Assembly (NCBI GenBank): GCA_025363575.1
Contig: JANYDM010000187.1
Location: forward strand, 1 to 57,137
Origin: Betaproteobacteria bacterium
Lineage (GTDB): Bacteria > Pseudomonadota > Gammaproteobacteria > Burkholderiales > SG8-41
Direction: 5' to 3'
Length of the DNA: 57,137 nt
The position numbers and the translations under genes are program-made. How positions within the stretch are numbered: the stretch's first letter is position 1; each line of letters starts with the position of its first letter. This document shows positions 50,269 through 57,137 of this stretch, piece after piece. The notes beneath the pieces are model-generated. The model saw only the letters and a list, made by a program, of their open reading frames with translations. It was not told where the DNA came from and did not search any database.

Positions 50269-51723
50269 ATGAAGGCAAGCAATTTGATCGTCATCATGTC
50301 CGACGAGCACAACCCGAAGATCATGGGCTGCAACGGGCACAAGATCGTCAAAACGCCGAACATCGACGCGCTGGCGGCGGCCGGCACTTCCTTTACGAGT
50401 GCCTATACAACCAGCCCGGTCTGCGTGCCGGCGCGCGCCGCATTCGCTGCCGGCAAGTACGTAAATCAGATCGGCTATTGGGACAACGCCGACGCGTACG
50501 AAGGCGCGATCCCGAGCTGGCACCACCGCCTGCGCGACCGCGGCCACCGCGTAGTGTCCATCGGCAAATTGCATTTTCGCGGCCTGCCCGGCGATGACCA
50601 CGGGTTCTCGGAAGAAATCATTCCGATGAACATCATCGAAGGCAAGGGCGACCTCATGGGGCTCGTGCGCAACGATCTGCCCGAGCGCGGCCTGTCGTGG
50701 AAGATTGCCAAGCTCGCCGGGCCGGGCGAGACCTCGTACACGTTCTACGACCGCGAGATCGCGACCAAGGCGCAGATCTGGCTGCGCGAGGAAGCGCCGA
50801 AATACAAAGACAAGCCGTGGGTGCTGTTCGTCTCGTTCGTCTGCCCGCATTTCCCGCTCGTCGCGCCGGCCGAGTACTACTATCAGTATCCGCTCGACCA
50901 GATGCCATTGCCCAAGCAATACGGAAAAAACGAGCGGCCGCAGCATCCGTACCTGCGCGATTACTCAGATAGTTTTTGCTACGACAGGTTTTTCGACGAA
51001 GAGAAGCTCAGGAAGGCCGTCGCAGCCTACTACGGCTTGTGCACTTTCCTCGATGACAATATCGGCAAGGTATTGCGCACGCTGGACGCCACCGGCCTCA
51101 CGGAAAATACGCGCGTGCTCTACACGTCGGACCACGGCGACAATCTTGGCGCGCGCGGCTTGTGGGGCAAGTCGACGATGTACGAAGAAGTCGCCGGCGT
51201 GCCGCTCATCATCAAGGGTGCGGATATTCCGCAGGGCGCGAAGATCACCGAGCCGGCGAGCCACGTCGATACGTATCCGTTCATCCTCGAATGCGCCGGC
51301 GCCAGCACGCCGGACGCTTTCGATACGCATCCGGGGCACTCGCTGTTCAGGCTGGCCGCAGGCTACAAGCCGCGGCGCAACGTATTGAGCGAATACCACG
51401 GCATGGGCTCGACGACCGGCGCGTTCATGATCCGTCACGGCAAGTACAAGTACGTGCATTACGTGGCGTATCCGCCGCAGCTTTTCGATCTCGAAGGCGA
51501 TCCCGAAGAGTTGCGCGATCTCGCGGCTGATCCAGCGCATGCGCAGGCGCTCGCCGACTGTCGCGCGCGACTGTATGAAATCTGCGATCCGGCAGAAGTC
51601 GATGCGCGCGCGAAAAAACGGCAGGCTGAATCGCTCGAAGAGAATGGCGGGCGCGAGGCCGTCATCAAACGCGGTGATCTGGGTTTTTCGCCGCCGCCGG
51701 GTTATCCGATCGTTTTAGGATGA
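50269..51723 (+). CDS. Sulfatase (arylsulfatase/choline-sulfatase-like)
   Basis: A 484-residue alkaline-phosphatase-superfamily sulfatase. The metal-binding Asp lies in LIVIMSDEHNPKIMG, and the formylglycine motif CVPAR is at residue 52 (PVCVPARAAFAAGKY), so it is a cysteine-type sulfatase that needs an FGE-type maturase. DHGDNLGARGLWGKSTMYEE completes the active site. The ATG at 50269 is preferred over the TTG at 50257. There is no signal peptide, so it is cytoplasmic. Some members with this build are phosphonate or phosphodiester hydrolases. Confidence 0.9.
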   Translation: MKASNLIVIMSDEHNPKIMGCNGHKIVKTPNIDALAAAGTSFTSAYTTSPVCVPARAAFAAGKYVNQIGYWDNADAYEGAIPSWHHRLRDRGHRVVSIGKLHFRGLPGDDHGFSEEIIPMNIIEGKGDLMGLVRNDLPERGLSWKIAKLAGPGETSYTFYDREIATKAQIWLREEAPKYKDKPWVLFVSFVCPHFPLVAPAEYYYQYPLDQMPLPKQYGKNERPQHPYLRDYSDSFCYDRFFDEEKLRKAVAAYYGLCTFLDDNIGKVLRTLDATGLTENTRVLYTSDHGDNLGARGLWGKSTMYEEVAGVPLIIKGADIPQGAKITEPASHVDTYPFILECAGASTPDAFDTHPGHSLFRLAAGYKPRRNVLSEYHGMGSTTGAFMIRHGKYKYVHYVAYPPQLFDLEGDPEELRDLAADPAHAQALADCRARLYEICDPAEVDARAKKRQAESLEENGGREAVIKRGDLGFSPPPGYPIVLG

Positions 51724-51751
51724 GCGCAACCGTGTCCCGAAGGAGGCGGCA

Positions 51752-52735
51752 ATGAGCGGGCGCAAGGGGATTTCCCACGTCGCGTGCGCAGCGCTCCTGG
51801 CTGCGATGCCTGCAATAGCCGGCGCCGCGGAAACCTATCCGCAGAAGCCGATCCGATTATTGGTACCGTACGCGCCCGGCGGCAACACCGATATTCTCGC
51901 GCGCGCCACGGCCGTGCGGCTGACCGAAGCCTGGAGCATACCCGTGGTGGTTGACAATCGCGGGAGTGCAAGCGGCATCGTCGCCTCCGAAATTGCGGCG
52001 AAATCCGCGCCCGACGGGTACACCGTATTCGTCGGCTCCACGCGCGAGATGTCGGCGAATCCTTATCTCTTTCGCAAGCTCCCCTATGACCCCTTCAAGG
52101 ATTTTGCGCCGGTGACGCAGGGGACCATTTCGCCGGTCCTGCTTGCTACCCATCCGTCGCTGCAGGTGAAGAACGTGCGCGAGCTGATCGACTACGCAAA
52201 GGCGAATGCAAAATCGTTCTCGTACGGCTCGGCGGGCATCGGCACGCCGATGCATCTGTCGGGGGAATTGCTCAACATGCTGACCGGCCTGCACATGGTC
52301 CACATTGCTTACAACGGCGGTGGGCCGGCCACTGCGGCCTTGCTGGGCGGGCAGGAAATCAAATTCGGGTTCATTGGCATGGGGCCTGCGATACCGCACG
52401 TGAAAGCGGGACGCGTGCGGGCGCTCGCAATCTCCATCGCGCGCCGTTCGGCGCTGCTGCCGGATGTGCCCACCATGGTCGAACTGGGCTACAAGGATTT
52501 CGATACCAGCATATGGTTTGCTTTTTTCGTGCCCGCGAACACGCCGAAGTACGTCGTTGCCAGATTGAACGGCGAGCTCGTGCGTATATTGAAGAACAAG
52601 GAGATGAACGACTTTCTGCTGAATACCGGAGTGGAAGTCGCGCCGGGCACGCCGGAAGAGCTGGCGCGTACGGTCAAGGAGGACGCGGCGCGCTACGGCA
52701 AGGTCATCAAAGCGGCGAACATTCAACCCGAGTAA
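51752..52735 (+). CDS. Bug/TctC-family solute-binding protein
   Basis: A 327-residue exported protein with a signal peptide to about residue 26 (ending AGAAE), then TYPQKPIRLLVPYAPGGNTDILAR, VDNRGSASG, APDGYTVFVG, SYGSAGIGTPMHLSG and HIAYNGGG. It follows the sulfatase gene by 28 bp and precedes the oxidoreductase gene by 16 bp, so all three are probably transcribed together and the ligand may be a sulfate ester or its acid product. Confidence 0.95.
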   Translation: MSGRKGISHVACAALLAAMPAIAGAAETYPQKPIRLLVPYAPGGNTDILARATAVRLTEAWSIPVVVDNRGSASGIVASEIAAKSAPDGYTVFVGSTREMSANPYLFRKLPYDPFKDFAPVTQGTISPVLLATHPSLQVKNVRELIDYAKANAKSFSYGSAGIGTPMHLSGELLNMLTGLHMVHIAYNGGGPATAALLGGQEIKFGFIGMGPAIPHVKAGRVRALAISIARRSALLPDVPTMVELGYKDFDTSIWFAFFVPANTPKYVVARLNGELVRILKNKEMNDFLLNTGVEVAPGTPEELARTVKEDAARYGKVIKAANIQPE

Positions 52736-52751
52736 AGGACGAGATAGCAAC

Positions 52752-53618
52752 ATGAAACTCGCATGGATAGGACTAGGCGTGATGGGTTACCCGATGGCCG
52801 GGCATCTCGCGCGCGCGAAGCATGAGCTCACGATCTACAACCGCACGCGCGCGAAAGCAGATCAGTGGGTGAAAGAATATGGTGGCCGCTCGGTTGCGAC
52901 GCCGCGCGAAGCGGCCGACGGCGCCGACATCGTGTTCTCGTGTGTCGGCAACGACCACGATTTGCGCGCGGTGACGCTGGGGAAGGACGGCGCCTTCGCC
53001 AGCATGAAAAAGGGCGGCCTTTATATCGATCACTCGACTGTGTCGGCGGACGTCGCGCGCGAGCTCGAGAAGTCCGCGCGGGCCGCCGGCTTTGGTTTCC
53101 TCGATGGCCCGGTATCGGGCGGGCAGGCCGGGGCGGAAAAAGGCATTCTCACGGTGATGGTCGGCGGCGACGCCCAGGCGTTCGCAATCGCGCAACCCGT
53201 GATGGCGCATTACGGCCGCGCCGTAACGCTGATGGGGTCGGTTGGCGCGGGCCAGCTGACCAAGATGGTGAACCAGATTGCGATCGTCGGCCTCGTGCAG
53301 ACGCTCGCTGAAGGGCTCAACTTCGCGACGCGCGCGGGGCTGGATGCGAAGAAGGTGATCGAAGTGATTTCGAAAGGGGCCGCGCAATCGTGGCAGATGG
53401 AAAACCGCGGCCCGACCATGGTAGACGACAAATTCAACTTCGGCTTCGCGACGGACTGGATGCGCAAAGACCTGCAGATCTGCCTCGACGAAGCGCGCCG
53501 CAATGGCGCCCTGCTGCCGATCACGGCGATCATCGAGCAGTATTACGGCAAGCTGCAGGAAAAAGGGCACGGCCGGCTCGATTCCTCCGCGCTGATGAAA
53601 CTGCTGACGGAGAAATAA
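52752..53618 (+). CDS. NAD(P)-dependent oxidoreductase, 3-hydroxyisobutyrate dehydrogenase family
   Basis: A 288-residue beta-hydroxyacid dehydrogenase. The N-terminus LAWIGLGVMGYPMAGHLARAKHELTIYNRT binds the cofactor (the NRT suggests NADP), LDGPVSGGQAGAEKGILTVMVGG is the substrate motif and GSVGAGQLTKMVNQI has the catalytic Lys. The family oxidises or reduces 3-hydroxy acids or semialdehydes. It is a second member beside garR at 23495 but lies in a different gene setting, with sulfatase and Bug genes, so its substrate is probably different. Confidence 0.9.
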   Translation: MKLAWIGLGVMGYPMAGHLARAKHELTIYNRTRAKADQWVKEYGGRSVATPREAADGADIVFSCVGNDHDLRAVTLGKDGAFASMKKGGLYIDHSTVSADVARELEKSARAAGFGFLDGPVSGGQAGAEKGILTVMVGGDAQAFAIAQPVMAHYGRAVTLMGSVGAGQLTKMVNQIAIVGLVQTLAEGLNFATRAGLDAKKVIEVISKGAAQSWQMENRGPTMVDDKFNFGFATDWMRKDLQICLDEARRNGALLPITAIIEQYYGKLQEKGHGRLDSSALMKLLTEK

Positions 53619-53635
53619 GGGCAGGCGCCGCGGCC

Positions 53636-53899
53636 TTATCGCCCCATGCGGTTGGCAACGCCCGCTAAGGCGACCGCGAGCGCTGCACTACCCAATGTTT
53701 TAAATAGTTTCGGATGCTCCGCGTAATACCCGCCGACTCTGTCGACGATGCCGGGGTCGTGTTGTTCGGCGTGCGCAGCCATCGTTTTTGCATCCTCAGG
53801 CGTCACCTGTGGAGCCTGGGCTGGCGTCACCTGCGCAGCCCCGCCGGCGCCCGGCAAAGCCAGCCGACCGAGAAGTCCGCCACCCAGCGAAGCGAGCAC
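53636..53899 (-). CDS. Small conserved-type hypothetical protein
   Basis: An 87-residue protein from a GTG at 53899. The C-terminal half (VTPEDAKTMAAHAEQHDPGIVDRVGGYYAEH...LFKTLGSAALAVALAG) looks like a conserved domain with a short final hydrophobic helix; the first 30 residues are glycine/leucine-rich. I cannot name the domain with certainty. The frame remains open to 54001, but the added residues are low-complexity. It is convergent with the oxidoreductase and divergent from the Nudix gene. Confidence 0.55.
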   Translation of the reverse strand: MLASLGGGLLGRLALPGAGGAAQVTPAQAPQVTPEDAKTMAAHAEQHDPGIVDRVGGYYAEHPKLFKTLGSAALAVALAGVANRMGR

Positions 53900-54052
53900 G
53901 CCTGGACAGGTTGTGCAGCAACCAGGCTTCGGCCCTGAAGCAGGCGCGGTTGCGCGAATCGGCTCGCCACGGCATGATGGCCGGCGCAGAAAAAAACGCA
54001 CTCAATCCCAAAGTGAATGGGTAAGCATGGAAGTGCTTGTGATGGAAAATTA

Positions 54053-54844
54053 ATGGCAATGACCAAACTCACGCCGCTGCCGGCTGCCACTGTTACGCTG
54101 ATTCGCGACGGCGCGCAGGGCCTCGAAGTGCTGATGATGAAACGCAATATGCAATCGGGGTTCGTGCCCGGGCGCTATCTGTTTCCCGGCGGTGCGGTCG
54201 ATGCGGCTGACGCCCATAGGGACATCTACACACGCTGCAAAGGGCTGGACGACGCGACGGCTTCGAAACGGCTGGGCACTGCGTCAGGCGGGCTCGCCTA
54301 CTGGGTAGGGGCCATTCGCGAATCGTTCGAAGAATCGGGGCTGCTGCTCGCGCACACCGAGGACGGCAAACCGATCGCTCATGCGCGCGCCGCTGAACTC
54401 GCGCAACATCGCAACGCAGTCGCCAAAGGCGAGCTTGCATTCGATACGCTGCTGCGCAACGAAGGCCTGGCGCTCGAAGTCGATGCGCTCGTTTATTTTG
54501 CGCACTGGATCACGCCGCCGGGCGCGCCGCGCCGTTACGACACGCGCTTCTTTGCGGCGTACGCGCCGGCAGGGCAGGAGCCCGCGCATGACAATGAGGA
54601 AACCATAGAGAGCGTGTGGATGAGCCCGCGCGAAGGCGTTGAACGTCACGAGGCGGGCACTTTCAAATTGATGACGCCGACAATCCACACGTTGAGACTT
54701 TTTGCGAAATATACGACGGCAGACGAATTGCTCACCGCGCTGCGCGCGCTGCCCGACGTTCCCTGCATGGCGCCGCGAATCGACAAGACCGGCCGCCGCC
54801 TGCTTCCCGGCGAGCCCGGCTACAACGAACTGCCCGCGGACTGA
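54053..54844 (+). CDS. Nudix hydrolase (NUDT19/RP2-like)
   Basis: A 263-residue protein with a split Nudix box: the GG lies in RYLFPGGAVDAADA and the catalytic helix REXXEE in AIRESFEESGLLL, separated by an insertion of about 40 residues. This layout is that of NUDT19/RP2 proteins, which hydrolyse CoA and acyl-CoA diphosphates, so a CoA-related substrate is likely. The rest (WITPPGAPRRYDTRFFAAYAPAG) matches the same group. The ATG at 54053 is preferred over an upstream in-frame ATG at 54017. The MBL hydrolase gene follows by 2 bp. Confidence 0.88.
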   Translation: MAMTKLTPLPAATVTLIRDGAQGLEVLMMKRNMQSGFVPGRYLFPGGAVDAADAHRDIYTRCKGLDDATASKRLGTASGGLAYWVGAIRESFEESGLLLAHTEDGKPIAHARAAELAQHRNAVAKGELAFDTLLRNEGLALEVDALVYFAHWITPPGAPRRYDTRFFAAYAPAGQEPAHDNEETIESVWMSPREGVERHEAGTFKLMTPTIHTLRLFAKYTTADELLTALRALPDVPCMAPRIDKTGRRLLPGEPGYNELPAD

Positions 54845-54846
54845 TT

Positions 54847-55686
54847 ATGGAACAGCGCACGATCGTCCCCGGTGAAGTCGTCGAGCTGAGCCCGCTCGTG
54901 CGCCGCGTCACCGCGCCCAATCCCGGCATGATGACGGGGCCGGGCACCAATGCTTATCTCGTCGGCACTACACAGCTCGCGCTGATCGATCCCGGTCCCG
55001 AGAGCGAATCGCATCGCGACGCGATACTCAAGGCGGCCGATGGCCGCTTGCGCTGGATTCTGTGCACGCATACGCATCGCGATCATTCGCCGGGTGCGGC
55101 CGCGCTGAAAAAGGCGACCGGTGCTGAAGTCATCGGCATGCCTGCGCCGCAGTACGACAATCAGGACACGGACTTCGCGCCCGACCGCATTCTCGAGAAC
55201 GGCGAAGTGCTTGACTGCGGCGACTTCAAGCTGCGTGCGGTGCATACGCCCGGCCACGCGTCCAACCACCTGTGCTATCTGCTCGATCGCGAGAAGCTGC
55301 TTTTCACCGGCGATCACGTGATGCAGGGCTCGACCGTCGTCATCAGTCCGCCCGACGGCGACATGGTCGCCTACCTCAAGTCGCTCGAATCGCTGCTCGC
55401 TCTCGACATCGCTCGCATCGCCCCGGGGCACGGTCACCCAATCGAGAAAGCGCACGCCGAAGCAAAGCGCCTGATTTCGCATCGATTGAAACGCGAGCAG
55501 ATAGTCGTCGACGCATTCGAGAAAAAAAATCCCGCGACGCTCGATGAGCTTCTGCCTATCGTATATGCAGATGTGTCACCCAGGCTGCATCCGGTCGCGC
55601 GGCGCTCGTTGCATGCTCATTTGCTCAAGCTCGCGTACGACGGGCGGGTGGAGGAGCAGGGCGGGCAATGGAAATTACGGACTTAG
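54847..55686 (+). CDS. Metallo-beta-lactamase-fold hydrolase (LACTB2-like)
   Basis: A 279-residue MBL-fold protein. The metal motif is LCTHTHRDHSPGAAAL (HxHxDH), with further ligands in VHTPGHASNHL and FTGDHVMQG. TGPGTNAYLVG at the N-terminus and the C-terminal helical winged region (after residue 200) match the LACTB2-like branch, whose members cleave RNA or thioesters. It begins 2 bp after the Nudix gene, so the two are co-expressed. Confidence 0.9.
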   Translation: MEQRTIVPGEVVELSPLVRRVTAPNPGMMTGPGTNAYLVGTTQLALIDPGPESESHRDAILKAADGRLRWILCTHTHRDHSPGAAALKKATGAEVIGMPAPQYDNQDTDFAPDRILENGEVLDCGDFKLRAVHTPGHASNHLCYLLDREKLLFTGDHVMQGSTVVISPPDGDMVAYLKSLESLLALDIARIAPGHGHPIEKAHAEAKRLISHRLKREQIVVDAFEKKNPATLDELLPIVYADVSPRLHPVARRSLHAHLLKLAYDGRVEEQGGQWKLRT

Positions 55687-55728
55687 TCAGGTCGCGTTGA
55701 GTCGAGCGGGCTTTTGACGCCGCGCCCG

Positions 55729-56002
55729 ATGAGCTATCCTGAGCACTTCCCCAAGAGGTGCAGAACGACTAACCGCGGCTCGGACGGCTGTAAACGCCGC
55801 CAAAGTAGCCTTGGGCGAGCGCGGCCCTCCCTGGTGGACCAACGGCGCAAAGGACTTCAATCGGTATTTGGTCAAGAACACACCATACGCAGACTGGTAC
55901 GCCGGCGTTGAGGTACTGCAGGCCAGGCAATTCGGGTGCACCCGAAGGATGGACTTAAACGTTATCCTTAGCGATTCCATGGGCCTCCTGCCTGCCTCTT
56001 AG
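55729..56002 (+). pseudogene. Small conserved protein, apparently frameshifted at the N-terminus
   Basis: In the 318-bp gap between two genes. The frame open from 55733 to 56002 codes for ERLTAARTAVNAAKVALGER and then GPPWWTNGAKDFNRYLVKN plus TPYADWYAGVEV, which reads like a real small protein rather than random sequence. It has no good start codon (CTG at 55739 or TTG at 55811). An ATG at 55729 in another frame gives MSYPEHFPKR, so a single-base shift near 55755-55762 would join the two. The tail after residue AGVEV looks unlike the rest. I believe it is a decayed or frameshifted copy of a small betaproteobacterial protein; function unknown. Confidence 0.4.
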
Positions 56003-56003
56003 A

Positions 56004-56648
56004 ATGCAAACGACCATGATTTCGCAATTTTTCGAAGTTCAAATCAAAGAAGGGCAGGTCAACCGCTATCTGGATCTCGCGGCTTCGTTGAGACCCTCCC
56101 TTGACGCCATGGGCGGCTGTCTCTTCATCGACCGCTTCAAAAGTTTGAATCGCAAGAATCTCCTGCTCTCCTATCAGATATGGCAGGACGAGGGATCAAT
56201 GGTCGCGTGGCGCGTCGATGCCAAGCACCATACGGTTCAAGAGGCAGGCCGCGAGAAGGTCTTCGACGATTACCGCATTCGCATCGCACAGGTCATCCAC
56301 GAGGAGCGCCCCGGAAAAGCGGCGTGGCGTCCCGAGCGCCTGAATCCGTATAACGATCCCAGGAGGCGGCCGCCGACTTTTGCGGTTGCATCGGAGTCCC
56401 GGAGTGCGGAACTGCCGGTTCAAACGCCGTGGACACGCGACGTGTTCGAGAGCGTCTACAGACCCGGAATTTTTGCTCATCTTGTTGACGTGCCGTCCGC
56501 TGATGCCGGCATCGCCTTTGGCGGGAATTTTTTTGCAGATTCGACGACAGAATATTTTCGAGTATTCGAGGTCGTGCGCGATTACGGCATGTTCGATCGC
56601 GCTGAGGCGCCGCAGTATTACCCGCCTGTAGCGAGACCGGTGCAGTGA
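56004..56648 (+). CDS. ABM (antibiotic biosynthesis monooxygenase)-like domain protein
   Basis: A 214-residue protein. The N-terminal 100 residues (ISQFFEVQIKEGQVNRYLDLAASLRPSLDAMGG, then LLSYQIWQDEGSMVAWR and HHTVQEAGREKVFDDYRIRI) have the ferredoxin-like pattern of ABM/heme-degrading dimer domains. The C-terminal 110 residues are not recognised. The true start may be the second Met (56016). It lies 37 bp before a Bug gene in the same direction and is likely in its transcript. Reaction unknown. Confidence 0.7.
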   Translation: MQTTMISQFFEVQIKEGQVNRYLDLAASLRPSLDAMGGCLFIDRFKSLNRKNLLLSYQIWQDEGSMVAWRVDAKHHTVQEAGREKVFDDYRIRIAQVIHEERPGKAAWRPERLNPYNDPRRRPPTFAVASESRSAELPVQTPWTRDVFESVYRPGIFAHLVDVPSADAGIAFGGNFFADSTTEYFRVFEVVRDYGMFDRAEAPQYYPPVARPVQ

Positions 56649-56685
56649 GGCGGAGTTCACCCGCATAACAAAAACGAGGAGAACC

Positions 56686-57137
56686 ATGGAAGCGCAGTTT
56701 TTTGGAAAATCCATTGCCGTATCACTGTTGACGTTGATCGCGTGTCTTGCGCACGCGCAGCAGTATCCGTCCAAGCCTGTGCGCGTCGTTGTGCCATTTG
56801 CTCCCGGCGGCGGCAGCGACATCACCGCCCGCCAGTTCTCGAATAAGCTCTCCGAGTACCTCGGCCAGCAGTTTGTAGTCGATAACCGCGGTGGCGCCGG
56901 CGGGCTCATCGGTATGGAACAAACTACGAAGGCGCCAGCGGATGGCTACACCCTCATGATGATGTCGGGCAGCTTCTCGGCGACGTCGGCCGTGCAACGA
57001 CCGGCTTTCGACCCGATCAACAGCATCGTCGCGGTCGCGGAATTTGGCTACACCCCCTTCGTGCTGGCCGTGCATCCTTCGCTGCCGGCGAAGTCAGTCA
57101 AGGAGTTGATCGCGCTTGCCCGCTCGACCAGGGGCGG
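56686..57137 (+). CDS. Bug/TctC-family solute-binding protein, 3' end cut by window
   Basis: The start and first 150 residues are seen. The ATG at 56686 follows GAGGAG. A signal peptide runs to about residue 25 (ending CLAHAQ), then QYPSKPVRVVVPFAPGGGSDITAR, VVDNRGGAGGLIG, APADGYTLMMM and LAVHPSLPAKSVKELIALAR. This is the seventh Bug protein in the window. The reading frame is still open at the last base. Confidence 0.93.
   Translation, partial: MEAQFFGKSIAVSLLTLIACLAHAQQYPSKPVRVVVPFAPGGGSDITARQFSNKLSEYLGQQFVVDNRGGAGGLIGMEQTTKAPADGYTLMMMSGSFSATSAVQRPAFDPINSIVAVAEFGYTPFVLAVHPSLPAKSVKELIALARSTRG

Overview
The window looks like a piece of a GC-rich betaproteobacterial chromosome, most likely Burkholderiales or a close relative. 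The main reason is seven separate Bug/TctC-type periplasmic solute-binding proteins (two cut by the window ends), together with CaiB-type CoA transferases, hydantoinase A/B genes, GntR/FCD regulation and a PilB/GspE ATPase. I see no rRNA, tRNA, CRISPR array, integrase or transposase. All functions are read from motifs by eye; no database search was possible.

Layout. 1-2044 (+): a cut Bug protein and an MFS carrier. 2069-6068 (-): a MaoC hydratase, MFS carrier, VOC protein and small methyltransferase. 6219-7267 (+): a Prx5-type peroxiredoxin whose catalytic cysteine codon is an in-frame TGA (candidate selenoprotein), then a thioesterase. 7305-14087 (-): an NMT1-like binding protein, an orphan DNA methyltransferase and a glycolate oxidase operon glcD-(small lipoprotein)-glcE-glcF. 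14186-22007 (+): two Bug proteins, hydantoinase/oxoprolinase B and A subunits, a crotonase and a glycosyltransferase. 22004-25286 (-): hydroxypyruvate isomerase, tartronate semialdehyde reductase and an FAD 2-hydroxyacid dehydrogenase. 25399-30903: a MocA-like nucleotidyltransferase, a GFA protein, and a module of methyltransferase, MoxR ATPase, paralogous methyltransferase, DNA glycosylase and VWA protein. 30960-35096: PilB/GspE ATPase, ammonium transporter and a DUF1499 membrane protein. 35164-45253: a catabolic locus around a GntR regulator, with CoA transferase, two carboxyltransferases, a binding protein and a hydratase on one side, and a PEP-mutase-family enzyme, a lactonase-type amidohydrolase and a Bug protein on the other. 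45381-57137: more catabolic genes (Bug proteins, isocitrate-lyase family, UroD family, aspartate dehydrogenase, nitroreductase, sulfatase, HIBADH family, Nudix, MBL hydrolase, ABM-domain protein).

Taken together, the window is dominated by uptake and oxidation of small organic acids: glycolate, glyoxylate/tartronate, CoA-linked dicarboxylates and lactones. Most binding proteins stand without their permeases, as is usual for Bug genes.

The non-coding DNA is unusually structured. Seven short intergenic gaps are filled by long imperfect hairpins whose arms are built of 8-, 9- or 10-bp tandem units, and two further gaps carry paired inverted REP-like units. The most interesting single signal is the TGA at the peroxidatic position of the peroxiredoxin, with a plausible SECIS-like hairpin just downstream.
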